Positions 10,757 through 21,957 of a stretch of 64,000 bases of DNA are shown piece by piece. Below the pieces are notes generated by a model. It did not search any database, was not told the DNA's origin, and was given only the letters and a program-made list of their open reading frames with translations. The DNA lies in the NCBI GenBank assembly GCA_963669155.1, contig OZ022580.1:22348039-22412038 (forward strand). Direction: 5' to 3'. Position 1 is the first letter of the stretch; every line of letters starts with the position of its first letter. The stretch is from Arbacia lixula (lineage: Eukaryota > Echinodermata > Echinoidea > Arbacioida > Arbaciidae). The translations under genes were made by a program, and so were the position numbers.

Positions 10757-12070
10757 TACCAGAAAGAACTGACTGAAGTCAACATGAGTTCCTCTTATCT
10801 TTTCATGTGTCTACAAAGATTCTCTAAAACAAACTTCAAAATAATCACTGCATTAAAAACAAGTCTAAGCAGCTCAAATGCACGAACAAAAAGTGCGCCT
10901 TGAATTACAGCACAAAGCCTCACCAATACGTGCTAGAAAGACTAGAAATACATCCACATCCTTAAAGATCTGAAAGAGATTTATTATACTTCTTGTCATA
11001 TTTGTTTGGCATCAAATTCGCAGCTTAACTAACATAAATGTTTCTTTTGCTGAACGTAGCAGCCAGTAAGTCCATTACTTCTATAATGCGACATATATCT
11101 CTTCAGAATGTAGTATGCAGTAGTATGAGTATATGGTGGCATTGATACTTAAAGGTTATATTCAGATTTAACTATTACATGACATTTTAGTATATATATC
11201 TGAACTATATTTTGCAATATGTTAATGCTTGATTGATCTCAGCCAAATATTCTTGTCTGTAAAATTGTTAAAGAAATCCTTTTTTATATACATGAAGGGT
11301 TTGTGCCTTTTCAAAGGAGATTGTGATAAATGTGTGAAACAGTAGCAGGCGGTCAATTCATGATATCAAGTATTTAGCTGGAAACTATAATACATACCCC
11401 GTACAGTACATCATATATGCAGTTTCAAAGGAATATACATTGTACATGATTAGAAGAGGTTGATATCAAAGCTATTTTTCTTAATGTTTGTAGATATACT
11501 CTTCATCTATGTATGTTTTTTATTTGAACCATTATTTTTTATCTACGAGAGGATTATGGAAATTGTATGACATTTCTGATGAACAGTACACAAAATTGTA
11601 ATTTTATATGTATAGCATATACCTTGGAGTATATATATATATATCTCTATGATATTAGCAAATGTCAAATATGTAGACTATAAAGTATATTTCTGATCTA
11701 TATATGAAGATTAATGAATATCTTTAAAGAATATATTTTATACATGAAGAAAAAAAGAAGATATTATGATTGCAAAAGCAAACTACATGTAGGTGTGCAG
11801 TAAAATGTACTTTTGAATAATACTTTGGATATGGCTTACATGAACTTAGGAGCAAAGACAGATCATTTAACAAAGTTGTGTACTCATCAACAGCTAACTT
11901 AGATCAATATTCTACAAATATTTCATGATCATGAGGAATCTTGTGGAACCTATTTTCTTCCGAGTGAAGTGGAGGGCGTGTGGTACTATACCCATGCCCT
12001 CCACTTCACCGAGGTGACCAATAGATTCCACAAAGATCCTGAATAAAGAGCATGGAATACTTATTTTTAA
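10757..12070 (+). other. Probable 3' UTR of the FYB-like gene
   Basis: AT-rich sequence without ORFs follows the stop codon. The first canonical polyadenylation hexamer I see is AATAAA at 12042-12047, which would give a UTR of roughly 1.3 kb. Variant hexamers closer to the stop cannot be excluded. A short imperfect inverted repeat (11952-12034) would lie inside this UTR just before the hexamer. The UTR end is inference. Confidence 0.4.
11952..12034. repeat. Imperfect hairpin in probable 3' UTR
   Basis: Left arm GTGGAACCTATT then GTGAAGTGGAGGGC; right arm GCCCTCCACTTCAC then AATAGATTCCAC, with a loop near GGTACTATACC. The stem of about 35 bp is interrupted by an internal loop. The size is compatible with a structured RNA element or a small decayed foldback element. 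Confidence 0.55.
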
Positions 12071-13594
12071 GTTATATCCTTCGTTAATATATTCTTTGTT
12101 CATTAATTGGATTCTCATCATGGACATTTTGGTATTGCCCATGCTCTAAGCTCTACAGTCTTAGATATTAATGCAGAGGAGCCATTCATTTGTTTTTTAT
12201 TTCCTGCGGCGTGAGCAACCCAACAGAAATTCAAATTGCGCCTCGGCCGCAACACCACAGTAGTTCCCCGAGCATGCACCATGATATTCCACTTAAACGC
12301 AAAAAAGCAGCTGGAAATAAATGTATCGCATAGATTTTGCATGTCGCACATTTACACAGTTCAAACACGGACCACACATGCTGCACATTCATGAGAAGCT
12401 AACTGATGTTAATTTCAAAATACTGTATGGGCAATGTTCGCTCGACCACAGAAAATCATAAAGGCAGTTTACTTATATTATTAAGATGATTCATTCTAAA
12501 CATTGAAGTGTAATAAGGCGAATTAAAATGATCAGTTAATCAAAAAACTAAAATAAAGTCGATAGATGTGAAATAGCATAATCTAAGGATTAAGATGTTA
12601 TTGATCCTTTGGCACCGTCAGTGTAAACATTAAATGTACATTTCTGGGAAGGGAAGGGAAGAGTATAATGCATACAAAACTTCAATCTTATGTGAAGTTA
12701 TGTGAAAGTCTACATTAGCATATCAAAATAGTTTAACCTATTGCTTATATTACAGGCCATATAAGCAGTGCTACCCATAATTACATATTAACACATTTGG
12801 GATCGAAGTACATGACAATATGTGGTATTATTTGACTTTTCAACATTTGAATGATTATTATTGTGTTGTCGCAAATGCCAAATAGTGCTCACACGGTGTG
12901 ATAGTAGTAGAGACGGTATGAGGAAAGGCCATATATAGGTCTATACAAATAATATTTTATAATATATAATGAAGTTACATATTCTAGAATTATTTGATGG
13001 GATATAGCTATGATCACTGTGAATGAAGATGTGATAGGCATATGGACATCTCCTACATTATCTCTCAAATGGGTGCTTTTGGATATGTTACAGGAATAGA
13101 AGTTGTGGAAATCTGTCAACAAATCATGATGTGATGTAATGTTTACCTTCTATTCTGATATGTGCTCATATTTATTTTTCGCATGAAGGTCTTTCATTTA
13201 GTAGAAATATGTTTTCCAATGCAATGTTCCTAAATGCATATTATTTGTCTGTATGTCGGTATCTTGTGATTAATCATAAGCGGTATGTATAGAATCAGAG
13301 CACTATTTAACCCATTGCTCACAGTTACATTTTTGGGCCTGAAGAACCCTGATACAGTTAGGAAGTCAAACCTTTCCATGGAACGCAGAAACCAAAGGGG
13401 TGTGGCTTAATTGTGCCCTTTAAAGAATTTGAAGTTCATTCACATTCTCTTGTCTACTGTCTGTACAGCAGATTACACATGAGTCACGCTGCTCAGTATC
13501 TGAGTGGTGAAAAGCCAGCTCTCCTAATTATATGCGGGCTCAGGAAAGAGCAAGTGTATGACCCTACTTCATCTTCTTCTAAAAATTGGGCAGT
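12071..13594. other. Intergenic stretch without recognisable content
   Basis: No convincing ORF, RNA gene or repeat pair is visible. A stretch at 13308-13350 (AACCCATTGCTCACAGTTAC) resembles 34470-34510 and, inverted, 27550-27597, so these are scraps of another dispersed repeat. Confidence 0.5.
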
Positions 13595-13992
13595 GAAAGC
13601 CAGGGTGTCCCATTTGCAAACATCATGAAACTCGGCAGGAATCAGCAGTTATACTCTAATGATATTATGTATGAAATCTCACAGTCATAGCTTCACAAAC
13701 ATGTCCAGTGAAAGTGAAAAACTATCCAGACATTTAAAATGCACCAACCATAGTCGACATTCATAATTATATTGTCCCTGTCTGCACATGATGCGGGCAT
13801 TACTCCGGTCTCTGGTCTCTTGGCTATAGGTTTCAGACGACCAGCCAAAAACCTCAACATCTAGCAATCGCTTAAAGCCATTTTCCAGTTCTATTATCAG
13901 GAGGGAAATTCTATCATGGTATCTTGTTCCATTTTCTGTGTTTTTACAACAAAAAGAAAAATTAACTTGCAAAAAGGACACCCTGTCTTTAA
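13595..13992 (+). mobile_element. FB-D element, copy 1 (TTAA family)
   Basis: Starts near CAGGGTGTCCCATTTGCAAA and ends GGACACCCTGTCT followed by TTAA (13989-13992). Internal sequence (ATTCATAATTATATTGTCCC; CCAGTTCTATTATC) is shared with the copies at 25237, 34913, 53370, 59265 and 63750. There is no transposase ORF, so it is non-autonomous. Confidence 0.85.
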
Positions 13993-14442
13993 AAACAAAT
14001 GTTGGTAGTCAAATCATAATTGCAACAGACTCTTTGAAAATGGGGCATTGTTGATCCAATATCACATATTCTTACATGTGCATAACTTTTTATGAAGTAT
14101 TTGATGGGTCAACTTCATAAGGGCATTGCTCAACAGCAAGCCATGTGCATGAATAGGAAATATTTGTCAGTAGTAGTCATTGCGCATCAGTATTTCTAGC
14201 AGGATTTTTGTTTCTATTAAATTGTGTTTAATAGCTCAAGTAATTTTTAAGCAAGCATTATATACATTTTTCTTTGCTCTTGATATATTGTTAACATTTC
14301 GGTAAGGGTAATTATGATTTTGTACTGCTATGTCCTGGAATGAATTATCTTGTTAAGTAATAATAAAATCAATTGCAATGTGAATGTATATTTCAACTAA
14401 TTTTGTATAATAAACTTTGAAACAGACAAGGCCTGTACTAAT

Positions 14443-14572
14443 AGTGTTTGTAGAGTTGTACTTGTGTCCCTTGAGGTTGGTGTGTAGAAGCTTGATGCTT
14501 AAGGTCTGTTTTATTGTGTTTACAGAGTTACGGTGTCCTTTGCTGTTGGTGTGTAGAAGCTTGGTGTTAAAG
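14443..14572 (+). repeat. Diverged tandem duplication of about 70 bp
   Basis: GGTTGGTGTGTAGAAGCTTG near 14475 recurs as TGTTGGTGTGTAGAAGCTTG near 14543, with similar flanks (AGAGTT...TGTCC). It is two units only. Confidence 0.7.
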
Positions 14573-15130
14573 ACAATCATTCTGAAACGCGAAAAGTCAT
14601 CGCTGCTAGATTTCATTACCTTTTTCTTTGTAGTCTTGTGCCTTACCTTGGCCTTTTTATAGCGTATTAACTCTCTACTTGCCTTATGTGTATTTATTCA
14701 CAAGCTACACTCACAAATCCCATAGAGCATCATTACATCTGGCACACGAAGGGTTAAGTGTGTGTTATGACTTCCAATAAAAAAAAAGAATGATAAAAAC
14801 AAAGTAACAAATCAAAGAAATACAAAGAGGAAAACGTGGCTTTTCCAATTTGCTTGTGTTACAAACCTATCAATCAAATAATAAAGGAGCTGCATACCTG
14901 AAACGATTTCTTTCTATCCATCACAAACGTAAAATGAAATCATTATGGGGGGAAATGAGTGCAATTTGCCAAATTGATTAATATCAAAAATATTTCGATT
15001 CAAATCGAAAATCTGCTTAATATTCAAACATAGAGATTACATCATCATTGACATATGCCGAATTATGTGGCCAAGAAATTAGAGAGGAAAGAAAACTGAG
15101 GAATCTGACTGATAGGAATAATGTCTTAAG

Positions 15131-15763
15131 TACAGTGGAGGCCAGAAGTTTACATACACCCAGGAAATTCAAAGGAAAGTTCATACTTGCCAAACATCAT
15201 AAAATTTACTATATCTTATAAGATATGTGTGCTATCAGGACGAATTTGATATCAAATGAGTAAGTCATGCTTCTTCATCGCATTGCTTTGTCATCAGGAG
15301 CTGAACAATATTTAGGTGCCATTTTATTCCCCCCAATTTTCAGATTTTAGAAAAATCAAAGTAAGAACTTGACAAGAACATTTCATATTTGTGCAACTTT
15401 CTTTTCAACACAAACATTTCAGATTACACTTCCTTGTTCAGTGGTGACATATCATGATAGAAAGTGTAATGTAAATCAAAGATTTTACATTTATATATTT
15501 CTATGAAGCGATGTTTGAAAATAAAATACATTTGGCACGAATATTACTTTTTTCTTTAAAGAAAATTCCAACTGAAATATAATTAAATCCCGATGGCATT
15601 CCATTCATGTGAAAGAGCTCAACGCGCTCTTTCATTTGATACCAAATTCGTCATGGTAGTCTTTTATATATTTCCGAAAATATCGTTTATTTTAAGATCT
15701 ATGGCAAGCGATCAAATTTTACTTAATTCCAAGGGTATATGTAAACTTTTGGCCTCAACTGTA
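15131..15763. mobile_element. Tc1/mariner-type miniature element
   Basis: TA (15131-15132), then CAGTGGAGGCCAGAAGTTTA continuing into CATACACC. The right end is mirrored as TAAACTTTTGGCCTCAACTG followed by TA (15762-15763). These ends closely resemble the terminal repeats of Tc1-like elements such as fish Tc1 relatives. The interior (about 570 bp) has no transposase ORF. A second inverted pair lies inside (CGAATTTGATATCAAATGAG and CATTTGATACCAAATTCG), so it is a long-TIR internally deleted derivative. Confidence 0.88.
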
Positions 15764-17631
15764 CATAGTTGGGAATCTGACACAACTCATGATCAGGATA
15801 CCAGGAGTTGAGCAAGGATGTGGAGAAGGTGTGGACAAGCGACCAAAAAATGTGTTCTGCGTGAAAAGTAATGGCGCCAACTAGTGGGGAGGGTCATCGA
15901 CTCGCCGTCAGCTTGTTTAGAACCGCTATGTGTGGCGACAGTCTTTTGTTCAATAATCATAACAGGATTCTGGAAGAATCGAGCCATCCTAATGAGTGAT
16001 GACTGGCTGCACTGAAGCTGAATCTCTGTCCCACAGTATAAGGCCCACAGTAAGACACTGACGATCTCTGTTGCATCACGCAGAACAGAGACAGGTGAAG
16101 AGTAGTCATCAGATGCTGGCATTTGTTAAAGGGAAAGTCGACTCTGGAGTTGAATTGGTTAAAATTATAACCCCCCCCCCCCAAAAAAAAAAAAAAAAGT
16201 CAATATATAAGTGAATGTTTGGCGAATTCAGTCAAAGAATAGTATAATTATTTTCCAGGTTTAAATGTTGTGACGTCACTTGCGAGCTATGCTTTCTCAT
16301 AATTTTGTGATGTATATAATTATTTGATTATTTATATTGGAAAATCTGTCATCTATATCTGAGGCATCGTTCATATTCCTCCAGGCTATTCAAAATATCA
16401 TAATGAATATTATTTTTGATAATATTGATGCCGCTTTCATCATGTTGAAGACTGCATGTACATGGTGTACCGGTTTTGAATCTTTGGAATATGTTGATTT
16501 AATACATTGATCTACTAACTACTATTTAGACAAATTTGCATGGGAAATGTCCTATCAACATTTTCTATCATTGTGATACAGTTTTGATAAGAATCAATAG
16601 TGACCATGCAGTGGAAACAAAACCACGCGTCATCAACAACTATCATCGGCTTGTTGGAGCAGATAAATCGTGATTTTATACATGTTATATGTGCCACTAA
16701 GTAATATTTAACCTAGTACTGTATCTCCAGAATTGTGTCTTATTTTCAAGAATTATTTGTTGATGTACATGACTGTATTTGACCCTTTTCTCCCCAACAA
16801 ACACAATCCAATCATTCTGAACAATCAAAGATGTGAGAAGGCGTGTACGTATGAAAAGGGTTTTCGTGACAGGAATGATCATACTTCAGAATCTGTAAAT
16901 AAAAAATGGAATAACGTAATACAGACAAATTGTGCTGTAGGATGATGATTTGCTTGAGAATTGATTGAAGGGATAAAACATCAATCAATGAACTGTAGGC
17001 CTAGATAATATTGCTCGTGTAATGAAAGATGTTTATACCTCCATGAGGTAATTGTGATATGTGAGCATCTTAAACGTACAGAAAGAACAAACAGTAAGTT
17101 AAAAGAACAAAATTCCAAAAGCAAAAGAAATGTGAAGCCAAATTATGATTGATAGCGTAATGATGTGACTCGCAATTAACTAACCTACAAAAATGAGAAG
17201 AAAAGAAGAAGAAAACGATTCAGCACAAGATTTCTATGAAAATGGAATTTTAAGGTCTTTAAAAATGCAACCCAAGCGTACTGGAAAGTTATCAACCTTT
17301 CGAATGGAAAGAGAGATATGGAAAAAAGGGAATAAGATTCTAATTGAAAACAAAACCGTCCGATAACAGGTTTGTAGGCCTAATCTTCACAAAACCTCCA
17401 ATGAAAAGATAGAATTGGCCAAAACGCAGTTTAGAATAAATCATTCCTTCAAATAAACCAGTATGTGCCGGAGCCATTCTTACGGCACGTATAGGCCTAC
17501 GATTTGAGACAACAAAATACACATTAAAAAAATATCGTATTTGAAAAAGAGGAAAAGGCAGAGGAAAGAGGATGAAATATATAGCATGCACATCTATACA
17601 CTCGAAACATTTAAAATAAGAATACAGGAAC
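15764..17631. other. Intergenic stretch
   Basis: It holds the partial FB-E copy at 16136-16310, including a C-run/A-run at 16171-16198. No gene is recognisable; ORFs on both strands are short and unstructured. Confidence 0.5.
16136..16310 (+). mobile_element. FB-E element, partial copy
   Basis: TTAA followed by AGGGAAAGTCGACTCTGGAG and, further in, TGTGACGTCACTTGCGAGCT, matching the left half of the intact FB-E copy at 56848. The right end is not found. Confidence 0.6.
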
Positions 17632-17669
17632 TAAAAAAAAAAAATGTACTAATAGGGTGCCTCGTAGAT
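17632..17669 (-). terminator. RNA polymerase III terminator of the tRNA
   Basis: On the minus strand, directly downstream of the tRNA, there is a long T run (the A run at 17632-17644 on the + strand). T runs of four or more end Pol III transcripts. Confidence 0.7.
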
Positions 17670-17741
17670 TGGAGGTGCCGGGGATTGAACCCGGGGCCTC
17701 GCGCATGCGAAGCGCGCGCTCTACCACTGAGCTACACCCCC
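17670..17741 (-). tRNA. tRNA-Ala (anticodon CGC)
   Basis: 72-nt cloverleaf on the minus strand. The acceptor is GGGGGTG pairing with CACCTCC and includes a G3:U70 pair, the main identity element for alanine, followed by discriminator A. The D arm carries box A (TGTAGCTCAGTGG), the anticodon loop reads TTCGCAT between a GCGCGC-type stem, and the T arm carries box B (GGTTCAATCCC, with A rather than the usual G at the sixth position). No CCA is encoded and there is no intron. A T run follows. The fold is intact, so it is probably functional. Confidence 0.93.
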
Positions 17742-17847
17742 ATATAACAAGACTCGAAGAAATTGTATATAATGTACGCAAGATCTATTTACCCGTAGTT
17801 CATATACTGTATACAAACTAGCTCCCAGCCTGCATTAATTTTAGAAT

Positions 17848-17960
17848 TGGTTCTAGTCGCATTTTTATAACACTGCACAGTAAGCGACGATCGCGCTAAT
17901 GAAGCGCTATCGTTCAAATCGGTGTTAGAATTTGGGCTGATAAAATGCGGCTAGAACCTA
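17848..17960. repeat. FB-N short foldback element
   Basis: Arms TGGTTCTAGTCGCATTTT and AAAATGCGGCTAGAACC, with further pairing of TAACAC/GTGTTA and a central stem ACGAT...ATCGT around GCGCTAATGAAGCGC. The whole 113 bp can fold into one long hairpin just upstream (in transcription) of the tRNA. Confidence 0.75.
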
Positions 17961-18460
17961 GACTACTGTTTTCGGATAGCATGATCTCCCCACTAGTGTA
18001 GAGATCAGTGCATGCACCACTGGAAGAGCGACACGAGAGGGCGGGGGGTGCCGCGCCGCTCTTCGTTTCGCAGTACGGCTGACAGTTAGTGGTTAGTTAG
18101 TGGCCCATTCTCACCGCGGTCTAAGAACGAAGAAGTAAGCGTGTAGGTGCATGATTTTGCACGCGTGGGGCTGCAAAATCACCGGCTACACATACCCGAT
18201 CAAGTTTTGCAATGCGAGTAAAACAAAAACCGCAAGTGTCATCAAATGGTCATGTTTTGTAATTTTAAGCTCCATACAATCGTATTATTAGATGAATTTC
18301 AAAATTTGATGCCAACCAGAAAGTTTATTTCTTTCTGAAATCCTTGCTGACGCTTCCCTCTCAGACTCAGTCAGAGGCTCGGTGTTGTTGGGCGCGCTGT
18401 GTAGATCCCGTACATCTGCATGGCTACAAAACTGCGTCAAAACTTAACGCAGACTCGGCA
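17961..18460 (+). promoter_or_regulatory. CpG-rich block, candidate promoter and first exon of the SAM-domain gene
   Basis: Compared with its surroundings this stretch is visibly rich in G, C and CpG (for example around 18040-18070 and 18160-18170). A good donor, GAAGAA|GTAAGC, lies at 18135, and the first good acceptor before the coding start of gene 2 lies at 21826. A non-coding first exon ending at 18134 would explain both. There is no direct evidence of transcription. It could equally serve the tRNA or an unrelated RNA. Confidence 0.3.
18141..18191. other. Two-part hairpin
   Basis: Outer stem GTGTAG/CTACAC and inner 10-bp stem TGATTTTGCA/TGCAAAATCA with a 10-nt loop, inside the CpG-rich block and just after the candidate donor site. 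Confidence 0.4.
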
Positions 18461-19760
18461 ATCCGGGCAAACAATAGGGGACCAAGCAGCATCGCATATA
18501 TGTAGAATGCACGCAAGAGCAAACAACAATCTCTTTTTTTTTTTCATATTTTCTTTTCTAAGACAAGTCACCATGAAATCGAACACAAATCGATTGGGAA
18601 AAGACCATATGGCATTGCTATATAGAGCTAGACCGAAAAATCAGTCTCTATAGGACGTTGGATCCGCTGATCGAGATTGCATCTGGCTCCTCTGAACGCC
18701 CTATTTATCTATTCGGGGGGTATGTCCAAAAATGTCATTTTGATTAAAGAATGCCCCCGAATGAGACGGTTATTCCTGTCTATATAGAGCCTGCTATAGA
18801 GTCTCTAATGATCGGCGCCGGGATCGGCGTACCAAAATCGACACTGGGTGACAGTTTTACCCTGAAAATCTAGTCTCAAGTGTTGCCATAAAAAGTTTTA
18901 ATATCTTAATTTTGAAATTTTATAGCATCAAAGTTATTATGAGTTAGCCTAAGAGAATATTTAAATATGTAAACATATATTTTCGTCTCAAATCGTATGT
19001 GCGGTAAGTATGGGCCCCCACTGGCACCGTAGAGATCGGTGGTTTGTATTAATATATTCGCTCACTTTCTTTCGCCACCAAGATCGATCGATAATGGCGG
19101 TCGGTCGATCCGGAAACTGAGATCGATCATCGCGCATGCACATATCAACGCGAAATACGCGACGTACTGGCATGTTTCAGCGCAGGGCCAGAGAGCTGAG
19201 GCTCTGTTGATCTTACCATCTATCGACTGTGTAATGATTTGGAGAATTGTCAAGAAGACATGTCACGCTAATATTGTAAGTGTAACTTATCTTTTCTTAA
19301 TCAGATTCTAACTTAGGTTATGGTAATGTCTGTTCTTGTATTGTGAAAGTATGATGATGTAGTCAACGCGGTATGTAAATGTCTCGCTCTCACTTCTCAG
19401 TCTCATCTCACTCAGCTGGTATCCAGCAGATGCAGACCAGACAGGGGGAACTCCAGCTGGGACTGTTTCGTGGTAGGGTCCACGGCCATACGCTGCGCAG
19501 AGAGCGGTAGAGCTAGGGCATGTTGGGGGTTGATTCTTAGATTGCACAGCCCATGGCCTGGGCGATGCTGCCAGCGCGGCGAAGCCCTATTTTACTCTCC
19601 TAGTCCTAGTCGTGGCTAGATTGAAAAATCAGTCTCTATAAAAGTATGATGGCAATCCTGTACGGGGACCATCGACCAGGCAGTATCGCACATGTATAAT
19701 GCACACAATGCAATGGGAACACTGCAATACTGATTGTCATCGGCAGAAAGTGACCTAGAA
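18458..19760. other. Diverged repeat block with duplicated pieces
   Basis: Pieces recur in changed order. AAAAATCAGTCTCTATA occurs near 18635 and 19624. GGGGACCAAGCAGCATCGCA near 18477 resembles GGGGACCATCGACCAGGCAG at 19664. GCAATCC...GGGGACCA occurs at 18459 and 19652 and inverted at 19900-19924. No gene is recognised; a minus-strand ORF at 19308-19547 has no recognisable family. Confidence 0.45.
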
Positions 19761-19799
19761 ATCACTTTTTTTGACGAATTAAGCAGCGAAAATTTTGTC

Positions 19800-19873
19800 T
19801 AGGGTTAGGGTTAGGGTCAGTGTTAGGTTCAGAATTAGGTTTAGGGTTAGGGTCAGGGTTAGGTTTAGGGTTA
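19800..19873 (+). repeat. Interstitial telomere-like repeat
   Basis: Degenerate TTAGGG tandem array with variants TTAGGT, TCAGGG and TTTAGGG. It sits between inverted pieces at 19651-19671 and 19900-19924. Confidence 0.88.
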
Positions 19874-19917
19874 AAATTCATAAAATTAGTGGGATACCCT
19901 GGTCCCCTATTGTACGG

Positions 19918-19951
19918 GATTGCCAGGATTGCCAGGATTGCCAGGATTGCG
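19918..19951 (+). repeat. 9-bp tandem repeat
   Basis: Almost four copies of GGATTGCCA, immediately after the inverted piece that ends at 19924. Confidence 0.88.
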
Positions 19952-20107
19952 ACCATATTTTGCGCACATTATTTTTGTTTTTCCTATAACGATTCCAAAA
20001 TACCTAGGCTAGATTATTACACATAACGGTAGTAATTAGAGTGTACATTTATTGTACATGTAATCCCACAATATCATGATCCTACCCCACACAGTTAACT
20101 GTACATG

Positions 20108-20287
20108 TACACTACAGCTCAAAGGAATTGGCATAGGGAAAGGGAAAGGGAAGGCCCCGCAGTTTTGAACTGCGGTATACTTTGTCCAGTTCAGCATGAA
20201 ACACAATGCTCCAGTCTAAAATGCATCATTTTTCATGCTGAACTGGACAAAATAAAACATTCAAAATTGTGGGTCCTTCCCTTTCAA
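20108..20287. mobile_element. FB-A foldback element, copy 2 (right end lost)
   Basis: Left end TACACTACAGCTCAAAGGAA as in the other copies; the centre palindrome around CATGCTGAACTGGACAAAAT is present. The right arm breaks off after CCTTCCCTTTC. Confidence 0.8.
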
Positions 20288-20338
20288 ACTAGCACTGTCA
20301 AGTCAAGAGAAAGGTAGATCTAAATGGTGACAATAGAC

Positions 20339-20516
20339 CAGGGCCATGTTGCATAGTATAGGTTTTCAATTACATGTGTATTGTAACTTACCATCAATGG
20401 AACTACCATGGCAACAGGTGCAAAAATGAGAGCTCATTGGCTGTTGCCATGGGAGTTACCATTGATGGTAAGTTACAATGATTGAAAACGTATGCAACGT
20501 GGCCCTGTTCGTAATT
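20339..20516. mobile_element. FB-H foldback element, copy 2
   Basis: Ends CAGGGCCATGTTGCATA and TATGCAACGTGGCCCTG. Inner arms TGTAACTTACCATCAATGGA and ACCATTGATGGTAAGTTACA are nearly perfect inverted repeats. Confidence 0.82.
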
Positions 20517-21023
20517 ACACCATGGTCGGACAATCTACTTGAATACTACTAGACTGCTGACTGGAAGTTTATCATGAAGCTGTGTAGGATGATGGATGTA
20601 AAGACATTTTACAGTGTGCCCGGAACAACAATAGAAGCAGATGCTGGTGGTGGAATGTTCTTTCACTACCTTCTCAGAGCTGAATTGCTGTTGCCATATT
20701 TGCATGATAATACATGTAGATTGAAATGTGAGTAGTGAAATTGACCTGAGGTCATTTTCTACCAGCATTAATCTGCACATGCGCACATTGAAATGACGAA
20801 GTGGCAAATTAATGTAATAACTGTGCACAGAGATGATACTCGTTCTTATAATTCAGTGTTACATGCATCATTCGTGGTAGTAAGTACATGGAACTAAATA
20901 TGTTGTTTCATTGTTTAGATTCATAGAAACTATTGTTATCTCTACAATATTAATCCTGCTTGTATCTGACCTCACCCTATGGCCAATACCAGTTTGTTTC
21001 AGTTTTCCAAAATTGGGAAGACA

Positions 21024-21049
21024 AGTGAACGGAGACACCTCCGTTCACT
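21024..21049. other. Perfect 11-bp stem with 4-nt loop
   Basis: AGTGAACGGAG-ACAC-CTCCGTTCACT. It lies about 800 bp before the inferred 5' UTR of the SAM-domain gene. Confidence 0.7.
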
Positions 21050-21475
21050 GTTGTATCCGAGGCTGGCTCAGCCATGACTGAGATTAGACTGCAAAGTACA
21101 CAATACACTAACACACACTAACTCATCCATACTTTTTTATTGCTTGATTAAGTTTTTCAAAATAGATATAACATAATGTAATAAACATAGCAATAAACAC
21201 AATACAAGTGATATAAAATCATAACATGTCTTACATTTATTAAAATTCAGAGTGCAACTTGTTAAACTGAAGGGATAGGTTACATAGATACACACACCAT
21301 ACACAAACAGCACACATCAATTCACTTCTTTACCTTCTTGTTATGAATTACTCAGAAAAATGGAAACCATGTTCTGTAACCTATGGCCAAAACAGCATTC
21401 CTTCTGTATTCTTTGTTAGTTTACGGCTACAGTACTGTCTACTAGCACTGCTGTCAGTGAAGTTTTACTCTTCAG

Positions 21476-21497
21476 AATTTAGATGTACATCTAAATT
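21476..21497. other. Perfect 22-bp palindrome
   Basis: AATTTAGATGT followed by ACATCTAAATT, with no spacer. Confidence 0.8.
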
Positions 21498-21826
21498 TGT
21501 CTTCCAAATTTTGAAATTTTGAATATATACATGTAGATACAATCAATATTCAAAATGGTATGTTGTACAGTGAAAATTACAGTCCTGCTAAAATGTTTTA
21601 CATATGTCCAGGGTGCTCACAAGTCTATGAAAGTGGGTTGTTTGCTCAAAAAGTGCAGCACATGTCAATATCCCGAATCATGCACAATAGCTTTATCAGT
21701 CTTTTTATTTTGTTTGTTTGTTTGTGTTTGTGTAGCTGCATACCATAGGATTTTGAAATTTAGATTAAGAATTTTGTTTTATTCGCAAGTAATGCAGTCA
21801 TCTATCATTATCTATTTTATTTTCAG

Positions 21827-21957
21827 ATCTGTCATCTGATGACCATCTTAATATCTGTTTCAATTGATCCTGAAATCTTTGATTCATTATTCAAGCTGTG
21901 ACTGGGTCTTAATTCAACCATGTAGAAATTGGTGGTATGTAAGACTGTGCTCGTCTT
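21827..21957 (+). promoter_or_regulatory. Inferred 5' UTR of the SAM-domain gene with three upstream ORFs
   Basis: The acceptor CTATTTTATTTTCAG ends at 21826. In the sequence that follows, ATG at 21839 opens a 20-codon ORF ending with TGA at 21899-21901. ATGTAG (21920-21925) and ATGTAA (21937-21942) are start codons followed immediately by stops. The TAA at 21940 is also the in-frame stop just before the main ORF, so translation of the main ORF cannot begin further upstream without splicing. Start-stop elements are known to stall initiating ribosomes; that they act here is inference and depends on this exon being real. Confidence 0.45.

Noticed and set aside
19308..19547. 79-codon minus-strand ORF in a GC-rich stretch
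   Set aside because: No family features; the high GC content alone explains the lack of stops.
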